A stretch of DNA of 58,934 nt from an uncultured Clostridia bacterium (GTDB lineage: Bacteria; Bacillota; Clostridia; Christensenellales; DTU072): positions 1-58,934 of the forward strand of contig CALVNL010000007.1 of assembly GCA_944349655.1 (NCBI GenBank), in the 5' to 3' direction. Under the pieces are notes generated by a model. That model was given only the letters and a program-made list of their open reading frames with translations. It was not told the DNA's origin and did no database searches. The position numbers were made by a program, and so were the translations under genes. This document shows positions 1 to 8,044 of this stretch, piece after piece. Numbering within the stretch: position 1 is the stretch's first letter; every line of letters starts with the position of its first letter.

Positions 1-56
1 TTTTTTTACCGCAGACAAAACAGCCGATCGTAAGCAAACTTTCAAAGAGGTGCATT

Positions 57-506
57 ATGAAACGTAAAATAATTTCCATTTTAGTGGTGATTTTGACCTT
101 TACCGTCCTTTTTTGCCTGACCGCCTGCACCCAAGAAGAAGAAACTCCGGAGTATATCGAAGGAGCGTTCTATTCCTTGCAGGAAGCGTACGACAACGGC
201 TGGATAACCGAGGAAAATCTACAGAGCATAGCCGACTTATACCACAACAAGCAGACCGCCCCGGAAATCGACATATCCGAAGCCGTCTCCTATTCCATAA
301 GGAAAACCTTCGCCGACGAATGTAAAGCTCCCGTAGAAGAAGTTTCCTACAGGTATTACGGCGAGTATAACGGTTGTTTTGCAGTAAGATTATCGAAAAA
401 AGATATGGTTGTAGATGGCTCTATGTTTGTAGAAACCATAGGTAACGTCAGCATTACTTATACCGACGGCGGCAGAATAAAAATTTGGAAAATATCAGAG
501 GACTGA
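57..506 (+). CDS. Small lipoprotein, unknown function
   Basis: The 149-residue product starts with a basic tip (MKRK), a hydrophobic stretch and a lipobox LTAC, so signal peptidase II cleavage before Cys24 and lipid anchoring on the outer membrane face are predicted. The mature part is mixed alpha/beta-looking and acidic, with no motif I recognise. A ribosome binding site (AGAGGTG) sits 5 nt before the ATG. The next gene downstream encodes a second lipoprotein of similar design, so the two may be functionally related, but their mature parts do not obviously align. Function is unknown. Confidence 0.75.
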   Translation: MKRKIISILVVILTFTVLFCLTACTQEEETPEYIEGAFYSLQEAYDNGWITEENLQSIADLYHNKQTAPEIDISEAVSYSIRKTFADECKAPVEEVSYRYYGEYNGCFAVRLSKKDMVVDGSMFVETIGNVSITYTDGGRIKIWKISED

Positions 507-608
507 TTATTCCATACGCCAAAAGTTTACGGTAAAGCACTCGCCTACGGCAACAAAATATCTATCTGAAAATAAATATTATGTCATCAAAAAGGGAGAA
601 AAATAGCT

Positions 609-1241
609 ATGAAACGGTCGCTTTTAATACTCATCGTCCTTTTGGTAACCGTTTTGTCCGTTGCCCTTTCGGCGTGTTTTTATTCCTACATGCCTTGTCC
701 TACTCGTTATTTCGACACTTATGAAGAATTGCAACAAACCCACCCCGAGTTCTACTATTTCGACGATCTCGGCGATAAATTCGAATACGAATTGAATTCC
801 GTTTCCTATGACGGAGAAATCAGAACCGACAACAACGGTGCGGAAATAGACTATTCTCGCTTTAATCCCCTCGGATATATAATTTATTATAAGACGAATA
901 CTCTCTCCGAATCCGGCGAATCTGTCTCATTAAGAGTTATGTCTATGACAAACCCTCGTCAACCGAACACGTTGGTAAAGGATTTCGATACAAATTTAAC
1001 CGTGGATAATATCGATTGTCGATTTGGAAAGAATATGACTGCTCACGAGGAAACGGATTATTCATATTATTTAGCTTTAACTTTCGAATTAGAAAACGTA
1101 AATTACGCCTTTGTGTTGATTGAATCGTATGATCCCGAAAAATTTGATCCTACAGACCCTACAATAGAAGAACCTTTCATACAAAACTTTATCGACTTGG
1201 TCTCGCACGCAATAATCAACAGACATAAAGGCGTTATGTAA
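609..1241 (+). CDS. Lipoprotein, unknown function
   Basis: The 210-residue protein has a classic lipoprotein signal: MKRS, a Leu/Val-rich core and lipobox LSAC with Cys23 as the predicted lipidated residue. The mature domain is rich in Tyr, Asp and Glu and shows no recognised family. The start is supported by a GGGAG-type ribosome binding site 8-10 nt upstream. It follows the previous lipoprotein gene after about 100 nt with no clear terminator between, so cotranscription is possible. Nothing in the sequence indicates a ligand or partner. Confidence 0.75.
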   Translation: MKRSLLILIVLLVTVLSVALSACFYSYMPCPTRYFDTYEELQQTHPEFYYFDDLGDKFEYELNSVSYDGEIRTDNNGAEIDYSRFNPLGYIIYYKTNTLSESGESVSLRVMSMTNPRQPNTLVKDFDTNLTVDNIDCRFGKNMTAHEETDYSYYLALTFELENVNYAFVLIESYDPEKFDPTDPTIEEPFIQNFIDLVSHAIINRHKGVM

Positions 1242-1289
1242 TTTCGTTTCCGCTTTTCCTTCCGTCAAATTAAAAATTTCTATCAGGAT

Positions 1290-1322
1290 AAAAATAACGC
1301 TCCGCTTTACGGCGGAGCGTTG
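1290..1322 (-). terminator. Rho-independent terminator of the ABC exporter operon
   Basis: Perfect 10-bp stem AACGCTCCGC / GCGGAGCGTT around a short loop. On the minus strand it is followed by ATTTTTA. It lies just past the stop of the ABC gene ending at 1330 and between convergent genes, so it may also stop transcription from the lipoprotein side. Confidence 0.8.
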
Positions 1323-1329
1323 GTGATTT

Positions 1330-3201
1330 TTAGGACAGTTCGGCGAGGCCTTTGTAGAGTTCGTAGTACTTTCCTTTCTTTTCAATAAGCTGCTCGTGGG
1401 TACCTCTTTCGATTATCTTGCCGTGTTCCAGTACCATTATGGCGGAACTGTTCTTGACGGTGGAAAGGCGGTGCGCTATTACGAATACCGTCCTGCCCTG
1501 CATAAGTTTGTCCATTCCGTCCTCTATCAGTTTTTCGGTACGGGTATCTATGGAAGAGGTCGCTTCGTCCAGAATAAGGACGGGCGGATCGGCTACGGCG
1601 GCTCGGGCTATGCTCAATAGCTGTCTTTGTCCCTGGCTCAGATTGGCGCCGTTGCCGGTAAGCATGGTCTGATACCCTTCGGGCAGACGGGTTATGAAGG
1701 AATGAGCGTTCGCCAGCCGTGCGGCGGCTATGCACTCTTCGTCTGTTGCGTCCAGTTTGCCGTAACGGATATTGTCCATGACCGTTCCCGTAAAGAGGTT
1801 GGTGTCCTGCAAGACCATTCCGAGAGACCGCCTGAGGTCGGCTTTCTTTATCTTGTTTATATTGATGTCGTCGTATCTTATCTTCCCGTCGGGCACGTCG
1901 TAAAAACGGTTGATAAGGTTGGTTATCGTGGTTTTGCCCGCTCCCGTGGAACCGACGAAAGCTACTTTCTGCCCGGCGTGAGCGTAAAGCGTTATCCCGT
2001 CGAGTACTATCTTGTCCGGTTCGTATCCGAAAGTCACGTTGTCGAAAGTGACTTTACCTTTAAGTTCGGTATAAGTTACCGTCCCGTCGGCTTTATGCGG
2101 ATGTTTCCACGCCCACATTCCCGTGCGGAGATCGGTTTCCCTTATCTCGTCGCCGTCCTTTTCGATATTTACCAACGTGACGTACCCTTCGTCCACTTCT
2201 TCCGGTTCGTCCAGTATCTTGAATATCCTCTCCGCTCCCGCCAAAGCGAGAAGCACGTTATTGAATTGCATACTTATCTGCGTTATCGGTTGCGAAACGG
2301 TACGGGTATATTGCAGGAACGCCACCACCGTGCCTATCGTCACCGCTATCGACAGCTCGGGGTGCATTATAAGAATAGACCCGACCAGAGCTACCAGGAC
2401 ATACATTATATAACTCATATTGCCCATAATAGGCATCAGAATGTTGGCGCAGGTGTTTGCCGTGGTTGCGTTGGAACAAAGGACGTCGTTTATTTCAAAG
2501 AACCTTTCCTTGGTCTTTTCCTCGTGACAAAACACCTTTACCACTTTCTGCCCCTCGATAAGTTCCTCGATGTATCCGTTGACGTCGCCGAGGGACTTTT
2601 GCTGCTTGACGAAATACCGTCCGCTCACTCCGCCGAGTTTTGCCACGAAAATTACCATTACCGCAATTATCGCAAAGACAAGCAACGTAAGTATGGGACT
2701 TAACACCAGCATCGCAACGACCACGCCTATGACCGTGACCGAAGAGTTTATGAGCTGCGGCAAGGCGTTGGAGATCATTTCTCTCAACGTATCGGTGTCG
2801 TTCGTGAAACGGCTCATAAGTTCCCCGTGAGTATGCGTGTCGTAGTATTTTATGGGCAGTTTCTGCAAATGGTCGAACAGTTTGGTACGGATATTGTAAA
2901 GCGTTCCGCTCGTTACGTAAACCATTATCCTCGTGTAAGCGAAGGAGCAAAGTATACCCGTAAGGTAAATCGCCGCCATTATGCCGAGGGAAGCAAAAAA
3001 CGGCGTCAGATCGGGATCTTTCAACCCCTGTAACGGTTCGATATAACTGTCGAGGGCGATTTTGATATACATAGTGCCCAGCACGTTTACCGCGGCGCTG
3101 GTTATTATACACACCAAAACCGCCGCCAAAGCCCATTTATAGGGTTTCAGTTCTTTGAAAAGTCTTTTAAGAGTAGGAAGGGAAGTTCTTTTGGCTCTCA
3201 T
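1330..3201 (-). CDS. ABC exporter, fused permease/ATPase (second subunit of heterodimer)
   Basis: The 623-residue half-transporter has about six N-terminal membrane helices (type I exporter fold) followed by a nucleotide-binding domain. The domain has a standard Walker A (GSTGAGKTT), a slightly altered signature LSQGQ, Walker B ending LILDEATS with the catalytic Glu present, and the H-loop in VIAHRLST. An insertion of about 40 residues separates the membrane and ATPase parts. The gene begins 2 nt after the first ABC gene and is clearly cotranscribed. With its partner it resembles BmrCD/LmrCD/TM287-288 multidrug exporters; the substrate cannot be read from sequence. Confidence 0.92.
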   Translation of the reverse strand: MRAKRTSLPTLKRLFKELKPYKWALAAVLVCIITSAAVNVLGTMYIKIALDSYIEPLQGLKDPDLTPFFASLGIMAAIYLTGILCSFAYTRIMVYVTSGTLYNIRTKLFDHLQKLPIKYYDTHTHGELMSRFTNDTDTLREMISNALPQLINSSVTVIGVVVAMLVLSPILTLLVFAIIAVMVIFVAKLGGVSGRYFVKQQKSLGDVNGYIEELIEGQKVVKVFCHEEKTKERFFEINDVLCSNATTANTCANILMPIMGNMSYIMYVLVALVGSILIMHPELSIAVTIGTVVAFLQYTRTVSQPITQISMQFNNVLLALAGAERIFKILDEPEEVDEGYVTLVNIEKDGDEIRETDLRTGMWAWKHPHKADGTVTYTELKGKVTFDNVTFGYEPDKIVLDGITLYAHAGQKVAFVGSTGAGKTTITNLINRFYDVPDGKIRYDDININKIKKADLRRSLGMVLQDTNLFTGTVMDNIRYGKLDATDEECIAAARLANAHSFITRLPEGYQTMLTGNGANLSQGQRQLLSIARAAVADPPVLILDEATSSIDTRTEKLIEDGMDKLMQGRTVFVIAHRLSTVKNSSAIMVLEHGKIIERGTHEQLIEKKGKYYELYKGLAELS

Positions 3202-3203
3202 GA

Positions 3204-4934
3204 TTATTCCTCCTCCTTATTCATTTGCGAATAGTAAACTTCACGGTAAATCTCGTTGTTTGCCAGCAAATCTTCGTGTTTGCCCACGGCGTTGATCTCT
3301 CCGTTATCGAGGACGATTATCTTATCGGCTTCCATGACCGAGGCTATCCTCTGAGCGATTATTATGGTGGTCATTCCCTTCAGGTTCTCCTTCAAAGCCG
3401 TCCTTATGCTGCGGTCGGTAGCCGTATCCACGGCGCTGGTAGAGTCGTCTAAGATCATTACGAGAGGCTTTTTCAATAACGCCCTCGCTATGCAAAGACG
3501 CTGTTTTTGTCCGCCCGAAACGTTGACGCCGCCCTGCCCGAGGTCGGTAGCGAACTTGTCGGGAAAATCGTTGACAAAATCGTATGCGCAAGCCGTGCGA
3601 CAGGCCTGTTCGATCTCTTCGTCGGTGGCGTGTTCGTTGCCCCAAAGTAAGTTTTCCTTAATGGTCCCCGAGAAAAGCACGTTTTTCTGCAAAACCATGG
3701 CTACCGAATCACGCAAGACCTTCAAGTCGTACTCTTTTACGTTCCGTCCGCCTACGCAAACTTCCCCTTTCGTGGCGTCGTAAAGCCTCGGAATAAGCTG
3801 TACCAAAGTGCTTTTCGCCGAACCCGTACCGCCGAGGACGCCTACCGTTTCTCCGCTCTCTATCCGTAAAGAAACGTCTTTCAACGCCGCGTTCTCGCTG
3901 TTGCGGTAACAGAAAGTCACGTCCTTGAATTCTATCGAACCGTCTTTCGGCGCAGTCATAACGGGATTTTCCGGATCGGCTATGTCGGGCTGTTCACGGA
4001 ACACCTCCACTATTCTCTGAGCCGACGCTTTGGACAAAAGTAACATTACGAAAACCATCGCCAGCATCATAAGGCTCATCATTATCTGCATAACGTACGT
4101 CAAGAAACTGGTCAGCTCCCCTACCGTCATACTGCCGCCGATTATGGACGTGCCGCCGAGATATATTATCAAAATAATACAGGTATATACCACCAGCATC
4201 ATCAAAGGCATAGCTACCGAGATAAGTTTTTCGGCTTTTATCTGCGCTCTGCGGAGTTCTTCGGCAGACTTACGGAATTTCTCGCTTTCGTGGTTTTCCC
4301 TTACGAAAGTTTTGACCACCCTTATGCCTGCGAGGTCTTCCTGAACGCTCGCGTTTATAAGGTCGTATTTTTTCAGCATACGGATAAATCTCGGATATGC
4401 CAAAGCGGAAAATAAGGCTATAGCGCCTCCCAATACAGGTATAGCCACAAGAAAAATCAAAGCCAGTTCCCAGTTTATTCCGATAGCGAAAGAAGTTGCG
4501 CAGATAAGCATTACGGGAGCCCGAACCATTATACGCATCATCATCATAAATGCGTTCTGCACGTTGGTAACGTCGGTAGTAAGTCTGGTTATCAGCGACG
4601 GAGTAGAAAATTTATCTATATTTGCAAAAGAATAATCCTGCACCTTGGAAAAAAGCGCATTACGCAAATTTTTGGCAAACCCTACGCCCGCCACCGCGCT
4701 TGTGCGTCCGGCAAGTCCGCCGAAACACAGACTTGCAAACGCCATCGCAAGCATAATAAGTCCCATTTTTACGACGTACGAAACACCGCCGTCGCCCTCT
4801 ATACCTACGTCTATCAGTTTACTGATAACGAAAGGAATACTGACTTCTATGGCGACTTCACACACTACCAGAAGCGGCGTAAGAATAGCTAATTTATTAT
4901 ATTTCCCTATATTTTTACCCAATTCTTTGAGCAT
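3204..4934 (-). CDS. ABC exporter, fused permease/ATPase (degenerate-site subunit)
   Basis: The 576-residue half-transporter has six predicted membrane helices and a C-terminal ATPase domain. Walker A reads GGTGSAKST (Ala where Gly is usual), the signature is VSGGQ, and Walker B ends in LDDSTS, so the usual catalytic Glu is Asp. In heterodimeric exporters such as BmrCD and TM287/288 one partner carries exactly this Asp and the other an altered signature, making one of the two ATP sites non-catalytic. That pattern is completed by the downstream gene (LSQGQ). It is the first gene of a two-gene operon with its own promoter and an operator-like palindrome just upstream. Confidence 0.92.
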   Translation of the reverse strand: MLKELGKNIGKYNKLAILTPLLVVCEVAIEVSIPFVISKLIDVGIEGDGGVSYVVKMGLIMLAMAFASLCFGGLAGRTSAVAGVGFAKNLRNALFSKVQDYSFANIDKFSTPSLITRLTTDVTNVQNAFMMMMRIMVRAPVMLICATSFAIGINWELALIFLVAIPVLGGAIALFSALAYPRFIRMLKKYDLINASVQEDLAGIRVVKTFVRENHESEKFRKSAEELRRAQIKAEKLISVAMPLMMLVVYTCIILIIYLGGTSIIGGSMTVGELTSFLTYVMQIMMSLMMLAMVFVMLLLSKASAQRIVEVFREQPDIADPENPVMTAPKDGSIEFKDVTFCYRNSENAALKDVSLRIESGETVGVLGGTGSAKSTLVQLIPRLYDATKGEVCVGGRNVKEYDLKVLRDSVAMVLQKNVLFSGTIKENLLWGNEHATDEEIEQACRTACAYDFVNDFPDKFATDLGQGGVNVSGGQKQRLCIARALLKKPLVMILDDSTSAVDTATDRSIRTALKENLKGMTTIIIAQRIASVMEADKIIVLDNGEINAVGKHEDLLANNEIYREVYYSQMNKEEE

Positions 4935-4946
4935 AATTCACCTCTC

Positions 4947-4962
4947 AGTCGGTGTACCGACT
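4947..4962. promoter_or_regulatory. Palindromic operator for the ABC exporter operon
   Basis: AGTCGGT-GT-ACCGACT is a 7+2+7 inverted repeat located between the predicted -10 element and the ribosome binding site (GAGAGGTG). Near-identical placement of a palindrome is typical of MarR-type repressors that control paired ABC exporters. No marR gene is visible in the window, so the regulator is inferred. It could also fold as an RNA hairpin. Confidence 0.6.
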
Positions 4963-4971
4963 AATATCTAT

Positions 4972-5000
4972 ATTTTACTCCCGATTTTTCGTTAACGCAA
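4972..5000 (-). promoter_or_regulatory. Sigma-A type promoter of the ABC operon
   Basis: Reading the minus strand: TTGCGT, 17-nt spacer, TAAAAT. The palindrome at 4947-4962 begins about 9 nt downstream of the -10, so a bound protein would cover the transcription start. Confidence 0.6.
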
Positions 5001-5044
5001 TCGAAGCGACGCCTTTAACGGAAAAAGAGTAGTTAAAAACCGAT

Positions 5045-5079
5045 AAAAAAACGGATACCCGTAATAAACGGAATATCCG
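5045..5079 (-). terminator. Terminator after the metallophosphoesterase gene
   Basis: On the minus strand a stem of about nine pairs (CGGATATTC with GGGTATCCG, two G-U pairs) is followed by seven T residues. It lies about 20 nt past the stop at 5101. Confidence 0.75.
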
Positions 5080-5100
5080 GGAAAGGTCCTTCGTCCTTTC

Positions 5101-6144
5101 TTATTCGTAAATTTCCACCGGGGTGGTGAGCGGTTCCAACGCCACGTCGAAAGTACCGTTGTCGCCTATCGTTATCAAAGTACCGCCGCGGTTAGTGTAT
5201 TTTTTCTTGATGCCGGGGTAAGCGAGATAATCTATCGCCATTCCGTAAGTAAGCCTTATCCCTTTATAGGTCATGGAAATATTATTCAGGTGGTCGTGTC
5301 CGCAGAATATACCTTTACAACTGCCGAACTTAACCATTTCTTCGAAGAAATTTCCTTTTTTACGACGGGAGAAACCTACGTGGTCGTTGATTTCGGCAAT
5401 GGTTCCGCAGTGATAAGTCACTTCGTCGGTCTTACCCATTTTCAGTTTCGCCCAGGCTTCCTGATATTCTTTGGGCGGCATATGCATAAATGCCAGACTG
5501 GGTACGGGATCGGTATAACCGTCCATTTTCTTGATTTCCTCTATATACCAGGCTATCTGGTCATCGTGGACGTTGTCGAAAGTGGAGAAAAACGACTTCT
5601 TAAGATACATATTGCTGTCCAGCATAACGAGAGCCATCTCCGTCTTGCCTTCGGGAGAATCGATTTTTACGATGTGGTTGCCCGTGCCGTAAACTCCGGG
5701 CGCGCCGTCTGTTAAAAGGCAGTTGTCGAGGGAAGAATAGTACTCGAGAAGTTCTTTCCTCGTATGAGTGGCAAACGGCTCGGTATCGTGATTGCCGAAG
5801 GTCATCGTCCAGGGTATGCCGAATGTTTCCATCAGGTTCCCGACGTATTTGGACTCCTTCATATTGTTTATCGTCCCCGAAAAAATCGGTATCGGATAGA
5901 TATTGTCCCCGGTCAGAATAATAAAATCGGGCTTAACTCTTTCCACGAGCGTAACAACGGCGTTATGGGCGAGTTTATCTTTTTTTATGCTCAGAAAGCC
6001 TCTTCCGAAATGTAAATCGGTAAGCTGCAAAATACGAAAATCCGTCCCTTTTTGCTTGGTAAATGTGGAATATCCGTTCTTGAATTCGGGTTTTAATCCG
6101 CTGTTATTTACTTTTTTCGCTTCCAGAAGTTCGATACGTGCCAT
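5101..6144 (-). CDS. Calcineurin-like metallophosphoesterase
   Basis: The 347-residue protein shows the metallophosphoesterase motif series in order: TDLHFG near residue 42 (D-x-H), GDN in ILTGDN, GNHDTE, and the C-terminal GHDHLN. These residues bind a dinuclear metal centre that hydrolyses phosphoesters. No signal peptide or membrane helix is seen, so it is probably cytoplasmic. It is the last gene of a three-gene run with a DUF218 protein and a DUF2804 protein; the gap to the upstream gene is 20 nt. The substrate is unknown. Confidence 0.88.
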   Translation of the reverse strand: MARIELLEAKKVNNSGLKPEFKNGYSTFTKQKGTDFRILQLTDLHFGRGFLSIKKDKLAHNAVVTLVERVKPDFIILTGDNIYPIPIFSGTINNMKESKYVGNLMETFGIPWTMTFGNHDTEPFATHTRKELLEYYSSLDNCLLTDGAPGVYGTGNHIVKIDSPEGKTEMALVMLDSNMYLKKSFFSTFDNVHDDQIAWYIEEIKKMDGYTDPVPSLAFMHMPPKEYQEAWAKLKMGKTDEVTYHCGTIAEINDHVGFSRRKKGNFFEEMVKFGSCKGIFCGHDHLNNISMTYKGIRLTYGMAIDYLAYPGIKKKYTNRGGTLITIGDNGTFDVALEPLTTPVEIYE

Positions 6145-6164
6145 TTGTCCTCCGTCGTTATTTA

Positions 6165-6851
6165 TTATATTACCGCAACAATATTAACTTTGCCGTACAA
6201 TTTTTCGATTTTTCCCACGAACTTTTCCCCTCTTTCTCCTATTCCGCTTCCCACAAAATAAGGAAGAAATCCCTCTCTCAAAATCCCTCCTTTCTTCTTG
6301 GCGAACACGTTGCAATCGGTATGGAGAGATATGTATTTATCCAGTTCGGCTTTCTTTGAAAAGAAAACCACGCAATTTTGCCTGCCTTCTTCGAAATCGA
6401 CATAACTGAGATTGCAGTCGCAGGCGGGAGCGTTTTTTACCGGGAGCTTGAACAGCCACCTGAAAAACCGATACGGGTTGCAATAGGATCTGTAAAGATG
6501 TTTCGCGCTGGAAACCAGATATAGCCTGCCGTAATTTTCTTGTGCGAGAATTGCGGCACATTCCCTGGCGTTTTCGTAAGTATTGCGGGACTTTTCCTCC
6601 GTTATTATCGCTTCTTGCGGAATCCCTTGGGCGGAAAGAAACTCTTTCATCGCTTCCGCTTCCGATCGCCCTGCGCGTTTATTGGCTTCACCTCCGCTCA
6701 CGATGATGCGGGAGCAAACTCCATTACGGTAAAGTTCCTCCCCCTTTTTAAGCCTTTCCCGCAATTCCATGTCGATACTGCCGTCGTCGCGCAGATATTT
6801 ACCGAGGATTATCGCAAAATCCTCACCACTTGTTGTGTACTTTTTCCGCAA
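6165..6851 (-). CDS. YdcF/DUF218-type protein
   Basis: The 228-residue protein matches the DUF218 (YdcF, SanA) pattern: an N-terminal AIILGKYLRDDG segment, a middle IIVSGGEAN segment, then EAEAMKEFL and the conserved EEKSRNTYENA segment. Proteins of this fold are linked to envelope processes and may bind nucleotide-like ligands, but a reaction is not established. It lacks the N-terminal membrane anchors of some relatives. The start overlaps the upstream gene by 29 nt, which suggests translational coupling; a shorter start cannot be excluded, although the conserved core begins only about 10 residues in. Confidence 0.75.
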   Translation of the reverse strand: MRKKYTTSGEDFAIILGKYLRDDGSIDMELRERLKKGEELYRNGVCSRIIVSGGEANKRAGRSEAEAMKEFLSAQGIPQEAIITEEKSRNTYENARECAAILAQENYGRLYLVSSAKHLYRSYCNPYRFFRWLFKLPVKNAPACDCNLSYVDFEEGRQNCVVFFSKKAELDKYISLHTDCNVFAKKKGGILREGFLPYFVGSGIGERGEKFVGKIEKLYGKVNIVAVI

Positions 6852-7863
6852 ATCCCAAAGTCCTTGTCAATTCTATTGTCTGTCCGTCGTCGAGAACGGC
6901 TTTCCCCGTAAAATAACCGAATACCTGATGAGGGATCATGGCAAACAGCTTCAGATCGAACGGCGCATACCTGTCGATAAGCGGTTCGAACTGCATTTCG
7001 AACCTGCCGTCGGATGAAGTGAAGAGCCACGACGACATAAAGTCGTCTTTTCCGTCTTTTTGCGGGATATGGAAGGTAACTTCATCTATTTTATGACTTT
7101 TCCCGTCGTAAAACAACATATTTTCGGTGGCCTGATCGTTACACCCGAAACCGTAACCTATATTGAACCCGAACTTCGTTCCGTCGGCAAGATAAGTCTG
7201 TAAGCTGCCCCAGTACCAGGTATTGTCGTAGGTCCAGACTCCGCGTCCCCAGTCTAAGGTTGCGAGAGTTTTCTTTTCTTTTGCCAAAGAATACTCCTTA
7301 TCGCCCAGCGAAAAACCTCCGTCCGCCGTCATACAGTTGATTTTCTGATTATAGTAAAAATAACCTTTTTTCTCGAAAGGCGTGGCGATAACCATACTTT
7401 CTTCGGGGAAATCCGTTAAAGTCACGTTGAAAGAAAGGGTCTCGCCGGCATTCCCGAACTTGGGATATTTGCCGTAAAGCCGACGGGTAAATCCGTCGTT
7501 TATAAAAGTCATTTCCACTTTACCGATTTTTCGGGAACAATCTCCGGCAATCGAAGTGTAAGGCATTCTGAACGAACCCATCGGGAAAAAACAAACCGCG
7601 CTTTTGGTAATCTGACTCGGCTCGGTAAAATCCATAACCGTGGCGCTCAAAGCTCCGATATACCCCATATCCGCCATAGTGAGACAGAGAGCGCATTCGT
7701 CGTTGCCTATGTAATAATAATCCCACTCCTTAATGCGGCAGGGTCGGGCGGTAATATCTGCCCTGTTGTATTCCCAATTGAGTTTTTTTGCAAAACCCGC
7801 TTCGGAAATATTCCCTTCCTTGTCGAGAAGTCTGCGGATTTCTTTCACTTCGTTCTGAAACAT
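6823..7863 (-). CDS. DUF2804 family protein
   Basis: The 346-residue protein has features I associate with DUF2804: an N-terminal short leader ending in a KLNWEYNRADI-type segment, RIKEWDYYYI, TMADMGYIG, and a C-terminal half with DWGRGVWTYDNTWYWGS. The fold is thought to be beta-rich and lipocalin-like; no reaction is known to me. It has no signal peptide. It is the first gene of the operon with the DUF218 and phosphoesterase genes. The upstream region is very AT-rich and shared with the divergent symporter gene. Confidence 0.75.
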   Translation of the reverse strand: MFQNEVKEIRRLLDKEGNISEAGFAKKLNWEYNRADITARPCRIKEWDYYYIGNDECALCLTMADMGYIGALSATVMDFTEPSQITKSAVCFFPMGSFRMPYTSIAGDCSRKIGKVEMTFINDGFTRRLYGKYPKFGNAGETLSFNVTLTDFPEESMVIATPFEKKGYFYYNQKINCMTADGGFSLGDKEYSLAKEKKTLATLDWGRGVWTYDNTWYWGSLQTYLADGTKFGFNIGYGFGCNDQATENMLFYDGKSHKIDEVTFHIPQKDGKDDFMSSWLFTSSDGRFEMQFEPLIDRYAPFDLKLFAMIPHQVFGYFTGKAVLDDGQTIELTRTLGFAEKVHNKW

Positions 7864-7969
7864 AATATGCCCCTAAAAATATATTTAATCATATTTTATT
7901 ATTATATATTATACATTATTCCTTGTCAATACGCTTTTCGATGTAACGTATGAAAGTTAGCGTTTTTCC

Positions 7970-7998
7970 TTGCAAAATATTATATTATGTATTAAAAT
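7970..7998 (+). promoter_or_regulatory. Promoter of the symporter gene
   Basis: TTGCAA, 17-nt spacer, TAAAAT, about 46 nt before the chosen ATG. The 180-nt divergent region between DUF2804 and the symporter is strongly AT-rich; no operator was recognised in it. Confidence 0.5.
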
Positions 7999-8044
7999 TG
8001 TAATATTCTTAAATTTCTGGAATTTAGCCGACGAAGGAGAAAAA

